A stretch of 36,628 nucleotides of DNA from an uncultured Acidobacteriota bacterium (GTDB lineage Bacteria; Acidobacteriota; Vicinamibacteria; Marinacidobacterales; SMYC01): NCBI GenBank assembly GCA_947259165.1, contig CAMYKY010000019.1, positions 1 through 36,628 of the forward strand. The letters run 5' to 3'. The notes under the pieces were generated by a model, which did not search any database, was not told the DNA's origin, and saw only the letters and a list, made by a program, of their open reading frames with translations. Positions 32,807 to 36,628 of this stretch are shown one piece after another. The position numbers were made by a program, and so were the translations under genes. How positions within the stretch are numbered: position 1 is the stretch's first letter; every line of letters starts with the position of its first letter.

Positions 32807-34147
32807 TCACGGGATGTAGCCGAGCGAGCGGAGCTCCTCGAGAGTGCGTGCGTCGACCTCGGCGTCGCGACGGTGCTCCTTGGGTGTCATGAGATCTCGC
32901 GCGTAGCGTTGGTGTCTGACGTCACGCTCGAGCTCGAGCGCTGCGGTCAACGGCTCTCCGTCCATCGTCTCGCCCACGGGTAGTCCCAAAAGATACAGGA
33001 TCGTTGGGGCGATGTCGTACACGCTGACAGACGCTACTTTGCCCGCCACCGTGTCGGGCCCTCTCATCAGAAAAATGCCCGCAGGGGCCTCGGCGTGCTC
33101 CGGGATATGGTAGTGGTCGTAGCCGCCGCCGTGGAGCGTGAACCCGTGGTCGGAAAGGACGAAGAGGTAGGTGTCATCGTCGGGGAGCGTGCGCAAGTAG
33201 GCGTCGATGATCGACTCCATGTAGTGGTAGAACGGTTCGAGAACGAGCGCGAGGCGCTGTTGAAAGTCTCTCGCCTCCGCTTCGGCGAGCTCGCCTCGCC
33301 TCAGCTTCGTCAGTGTCGACTCGACGAGCTCTGGCTCGATCAGGCTGAGCGCGACATGCTGCACGATGTCCGGCAGTCGAAAGTACGTTGCGAAAAGGTC
33401 GAACTCCTCGGTCTCGAAGAGATGACGGGAGACAGTCTCGGTGAGAGCCTCCTGCAGCACGTAGATCCAATAGTCCTTGAGCACGGGAATGCTCGCGGCG
33501 TCATTTGACGAGTCGAGGCGGTCGTGGAGCGCTGCGATATCGGGAAGCTCTCGCTCCCGACGTATGGCGTCATAATCGAGGTTCACCAGTGGCTGCAACG
33601 TTTCGAACAACTCGGGTGGGTGCACGGAATCCGCCATCCGTGCGCGCCGCTCTGGTGGAAGCAGGAGAGTTTTACGAAACCGGTTCGAGACCATGATGCC
33701 GTCGATCTCGTCTGGCGGGTAGGTGACGAACCAGTTCACGATCACAGAACGTCGGTCGAAGTGGTCTAGTATTTGCCAAACCGACGGCTCGCGTCGCTCG
33801 GAATTGCTGTAGGGAACTTGGATGTCGTTGTTCTCCATGAAGACGAAGTCCAGAATCCCGTGCTTGGCCATGGATTTTCCGGTCGCGATGCTCGTCCAGA
33901 TCACCGGGGACTTCGTTGGCTTGAACGTCTCCAGCGGACCCCAGGCGGCTTCTCGTTTCAAGCGCGCTAGCAGCGGGAGTTTCCCCGCCTCGATCAGGGG
34001 GTCGATGGTGTCCCAACCGGCGCCGTCGAAGCCGAGCAGGACGACCTTGGTCTTGCCGCGCGGCTCCTCCACACACGCCGCGACGAGAACGGTGGCCGCG
34101 AAGGTGGCGGCCACCATCGCAACAGGAAGGCTTGCGGGTCGCAACAC
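32807..34147 (-). CDS. alkaline-phosphatase-superfamily phosphodiesterase, lipoprotein
   Basis: 446 aa from GTG 34147. An N-terminal lipobox (VLVAAC, Cys25) marks it as a lipoprotein. KVVLLGFDGAGWD (metal Asp41), the Ser/Thr nucleophile region TKSPVIWTSIATGKS (78-92), LSDHGF and GYDHYHIPEH are the metal and active-site residues of the type I phosphodiesterase/nucleotide pyrophosphatase (PF01663) subfamily of the AP superfamily. The C-terminal end ELRSLGYIP is a common tail of such enzymes. Substrate unknown. It is divergent from the MFS-PlsC gene. Confidence 0.85.
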   Translation of the reverse strand: MLRPASLPVAMVAATFAATVLVAACVEEPRGKTKVVLLGFDGAGWDTIDPLIEAGKLPLLARLKREAAWGPLETFKPTKSPVIWTSIATGKSMAKHGILDFVFMENNDIQVPYSNSERREPSVWQILDHFDRRSVIVNWFVTYPPDEIDGIMVSNRFRKTLLLPPERRARMADSVHPPELFETLQPLVNLDYDAIRRERELPDIAALHDRLDSSNDAASIPVLKDYWIYVLQEALTETVSRHLFETEEFDLFATYFRLPDIVQHVALSLIEPELVESTLTKLRRGELAEAEARDFQQRLALVLEPFYHYMESIIDAYLRTLPDDDTYLFVLSDHGFTLHGGGYDHYHIPEHAEAPAGIFLMRGPDTVAGKVASVSVYDIAPTILYLLGLPVGETMDGEPLTAALELERDVRHQRYARDLMTPKEHRRDAEVDARTLEELRSLGYIP

Positions 34148-34292
34148 GCGGGCAGTCTAGCACGGCACCGAGCCTTAGTTCATGCACGCCTGCATGCAAG
34201 AAACTGCAGCGCACGTTCGCGTAACTCGTTGAAACAAAGCCCCTTTGGTGTGGAACGGGTCTTGCTCTACCAGGCGGTGGGAGAGGTCACCG

Positions 34293-36152
34293 ATGAGCCA
34301 ATCGCACCAAGTAGGTCACTTAGAATTGCTACGCGACCGCCATTTCGGCCCGCTGTTTTGGACCCAGTTTCTTGGGGCGTTGAACGACAACCTGTTCAAG
34401 ACAGCGTTCATCTTCATTATTACCTACGGTGTGCTCGCCGAGACGCACGACGGCGCTCGATGGACGCCCATGTTGAATGGTCTCCTGATCCTTCCGTTTT
34501 TCCTGTTTTCTGCGATGGCCGGTCAGATTGCCGACAAGCTCGAAAAATCGAGGCTGATTCGATGGATCAAGCTCTGGGAGGTGGCGGTTATGGCTGTTGC
34601 CGCCGTCGGCTTTCTCACCAGCAATGCGTGGCTTCTAGCAGCGGCCCTGTTCCTGATGGGGACGCAGTCAGCGTTTTTCGGTCCGGTCAAGTATTCCATC
34701 CTCCCGCAAACGTTGAGCGCGGACTTACTCATTTCCGGAAACGCTTTGATTGGCACCGCGACGTTTCTGGCGATTCTTCTCGGCAGTATGGGAGGAGGGC
34801 TGCTCATGGAAACCGGGTCTGTCTCGACGGTGACGGCGGTCCTGCTGCTGGCGATCTCTGCGGCGGGATTGGCGGCGAGCTGTCGTATTCCCGCGGCGCC
34901 GGCAAGCGATCCTGGACTCCGCTTCGACTGGAACCCGCTTCGACAAGCGCTAAGCGTGTGTCGTGACGCGGCGAGAGACCCGTTGGTTTGGCGCGCGATT
35001 CTCGGTGTGTCGTGGTTTTGGTTCTTCGGCGCGACGCTCCTGACCCTGTTTCCGACCTATGGAAGAAACGTGTTGCACGTGAACGAACAAGTGGTGACGG
35101 TCTTCCTCATGACGTTTTGTATCGGCATTGGCCTCGGAGCGATGCTGTGCTCTGTCGTCGCCCGTTTCCGCCTTGCAATGGGCCTCGTGCCGGCGGGCGC
35201 GCTCGGTCTCAGCGTCTTCGCGTTCGACCTCTTTTTTGCGAGCCTGGCGTTCGAGCCGACTGTGGGACTCGCTGGGATTGCCACCTTCTTGGCGAGCTCC
35301 GGAAGCGCTCGCATCGTGATCGACTTGCTCGGACTCGCCATCTGCGGAGGCCTGTACGTCGTGCCGCTCAACGTGCTCGTTCAGGCGCGCGCACCCGTCG
35401 ACCGCCGCTCCCGGATTCTCTCGGCCAACGGCATCGTCTCGGCCTTGTTCATGGTCGTCTCGGCGGGAATGACGCTCGGGTTTGCGTCGCTCGCGATCCC
35501 GTCGGTATTGACGTATCTCGTGCTTGCGCTTATGAACGCGGCTGTCGTCGTATACATCTTCAAACAGGGGCCGGAGCTGTTTCTTCGCTTGGTCGTCTTC
35601 GTTGTCGTACGCACTTTCTATCGGCTTCGCGTTAGCGGCCTCGAACATGTTCCGGAACACGGGCCGGTCGTCCTCGCCGCCAACCATGTGACCTACGTCG
35701 ATGCTTTGATTCTCTCCGCGGCGCTCGCCCGTCCGATCCGCTTCGTCATGTACTACAAGTTCGGCGAGATGCCGCTCGTCGGACGATTTCTCGAGCGTGC
35801 TCGCGTTATCCCTATCGCCAGCGCTCGTGAGAACCCGGAGCTACTGCAAGAAGCGCTCGACGACATCGCACAAGCGTTGCAGGATGATGAAGCGGTGTGC
35901 ATTTTCCCGGAAGGCGCCCTGACGGACGACGGCGAGATCAGGGACTTCAGGAGAGGCATCGAGCGGATTGTTGCCCGTACCCCGGCGCCGGTCGTTCCGA
36001 TGGGGCTCCAGGGGCTTTGGGGAAGTCTCTTCAGCCGGGCGCGGAAGCGCTTCCGGCTGTGGACCAAGATTCGCGTTCGTGTCGGTACGCCGATTGCGGT
36101 GAGTGAGGTCTCAGCGCTGCGGGTGCGGGAGCGAGTCGCGGCGCTAGTGTGA
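34293..36152 (+). CDS. MFS lysophospholipid transporter-PlsC acyltransferase fusion
   Basis: 619 aa from ATG 34293 (MSQSHQVGHLELLRDRHFGP); 16 extra codons are open upstream. Residues 1 to about 430 are a 12-helix MFS domain like LplT (FWTQFLGALNDNLFKTA, QSAFFGPVKYSILP). The C-terminal PlsC domain shows NHVTYVD (HX4D, His465-Asp470), and FPEGALT (538 onward) of the acyl-acceptor site. The AMP-binding acyl-ACP synthetase domain of E. coli Aas is missing. Probably imports lysophospholipids by LplT-like flipping and re-acylates them, maintaining membrane lipids. Single gene. Confidence 0.9.
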   Translation: MSQSHQVGHLELLRDRHFGPLFWTQFLGALNDNLFKTAFIFIITYGVLAETHDGARWTPMLNGLLILPFFLFSAMAGQIADKLEKSRLIRWIKLWEVAVMAVAAVGFLTSNAWLLAAALFLMGTQSAFFGPVKYSILPQTLSADLLISGNALIGTATFLAILLGSMGGGLLMETGSVSTVTAVLLLAISAAGLAASCRIPAAPASDPGLRFDWNPLRQALSVCRDAARDPLVWRAILGVSWFWFFGATLLTLFPTYGRNVLHVNEQVVTVFLMTFCIGIGLGAMLCSVVARFRLAMGLVPAGALGLSVFAFDLFFASLAFEPTVGLAGIATFLASSGSARIVIDLLGLAICGGLYVVPLNVLVQARAPVDRRSRILSANGIVSALFMVVSAGMTLGFASLAIPSVLTYLVLALMNAAVVVYIFKQGPELFLRLVVFVVVRTFYRLRVSGLEHVPEHGPVVLAANHVTYVDALILSAALARPIRFVMYYKFGEMPLVGRFLERARVIPIASARENPELLQEALDDIAQALQDDEAVCIFPEGALTDDGEIRDFRRGIERIVARTPAPVVPMGLQGLWGSLFSRARKRFRLWTKIRVRVGTPIAVSEVSALRVRERVAALV

Positions 36153-36155
36153 GTG

Positions 36156-36174
36156 CTAGCTTAGTTATAGCTAG
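36156..36174. terminator. weak dyad between convergent genes
   Basis: CTAGCT-TAGTTAT-AGCTAG (36156-36174), a 6-bp stem in the 18-base gap between the fusion gene and the BON gene, overlapping the BON stop. AT-rich and lacking a T-run; it is the only structure available between the two ends, so a terminator role is possible but weakly supported. Confidence 0.2.
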
Positions 36175-36628
36175 TTCTCGCGGACGCGAAGTTCGTTCCG
36201 CACGGAGCGGACGCCAAAGGTGGTGCGCACGATCGCTTCCGCACTCATCCGGAGAATGAGCGTGTCCACCAGGCCGGTCAGGGTCACGTGCGCGGATTCG
36301 ACGATGATGTGGACCGGCGGGTTGGGCGCGTCTGCAAACTCGGCGAACGACGCGTCTTCGTAAATCCGTTGGAACAATCTCTCCCGCATCCTTCGCTGTT
36401 CGGACGAGCTCGAAAGAACGCGGAGCTCGTTCTCGACGGAGCGAACTCCCGGAACACTTGCAATGGAGGTCTCGAAGTTCTGTTTCTTGGCAACGGTTGT
36501 CACCGACCCTCCTAGCAAGACCGTGTTGCCCTCGAGTGTGAATTGCACATGGTCGAACACGGTGTAGTCCGGGGTGGAGAGGATTTGAACGGCAATAGCG
36601 TTCGGGAGGTTGGGGTCAGCGGGGGGCG
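36171..36628 (-). CDS. BON-domain protein, 5' end cut by window
   Basis: The frame runs open to the right edge (152 codons visible), so the start lies outside. The text begins PPADPNLPNAIAVQIL and contains two BON domains: residues DYTVFDHVQFTLEGNT... to SVENELRVLS, and PPVHIIVESAHVTLTGLVDT to SVRNELRVREN. BON domains bind phospholipids or sit in periplasmic and outer-membrane proteins (OsmY-like). A GTG at 36560 could be an internal start, but the sequence before it is good BON domain, so it is not the real start. Convergent to the LplT-PlsC gene. Confidence 0.85.
   Translation of the reverse strand, partial: PPADPNLPNAIAVQILSTPDYTVFDHVQFTLEGNTVLLGGSVTTVAKKQNFETSIASVPGVRSVENELRVLSSSSEQRRMRERLFQRIYEDASFAEFADAPNPPVHIIVESAHVTLTGLVDTLILRMSAEAIVRTTFGVRSVRNELRVREN

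Noticed and set aside
1-36628. tRNA, rRNA, insertion sequences, integrase or phage genes
   Set aside because: No cloverleaf, rRNA-like stretch, transposase or integrase motif was seen on either strand.

Overview
The window is GC-rich, densely packed bacterial chromosome. The best lineage clue is the VWA protein at 31032-32006, which has the features of the 'VWFA-related Acidobacterial' family; the many GTG/TTG starts, PurS/PurQ/small-PurL architecture, OMP/BON/lipoprotein genes (a Gram-negative envelope) and an S8 peptidase with Trp-rich repeats fit Acidobacteriota or a close relative. This is an inference; there is no rRNA or tRNA here to confirm it.

Layout. (1) 1-1077: accessory edge with a UPF0175 (antitoxin-like) gene cut by the window start and poorly conserved small ORFs. 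(2) 1078-2709 (-): exported subtilisin-like peptidase ending in a perfect 18-bp/6-aa repeat array (MWNDAF). (3) 3248-11235 (-): a long run of genes M16 peptidase - WalJ-like MBL hydrolase - purB - purS - purQ - purL - purF with overlapping or nearly touching ends. (4) An OMP gene and rlmN diverge; rlmN overlaps purE convergently; purD-purE form a second purine operon. (5) purD and rpsU are driven from a back-to-back pair of strong sigma70-type promoters. (6) pta (-), then a STAS anti-anti-sigma gene leading into a glycan cluster (17200-24532): UbiA/DPPR-synthase-like prenyltransferase, a coiled-coil protein with an Arg/Gly tail, and four GT-B glycosyltransferases arranged A-B-B'-A', the last with a ~300-aa disordered tail. 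(7) GH20 hexosaminidase (-), a nested inverted-repeat element, rpiA, and an OpuB/ProU-type osmoprotectant ABC transporter. (8) An exported FHA protein coupled to the VWA protein. (9) nadE and a phosphodiesterase lipoprotein (-), an LplT-PlsC fusion (+), and a BON-domain protein cut by the right edge.

Together: two operons supply most of the IMP pathway after PRPP (purF, D, L/Q/S, E, B), rpiA feeds pentose phosphate, and the prenyltransferase would also consume PRPP. The glycan cluster probably builds a lipid-linked surface polysaccharide. The most unusual items are the paired-duplicate glycosyltransferase cluster with oppositely charged disordered tails, the exported FHA/VWA pair with a palindrome at its start, and the hexapeptide array of the peptidase.
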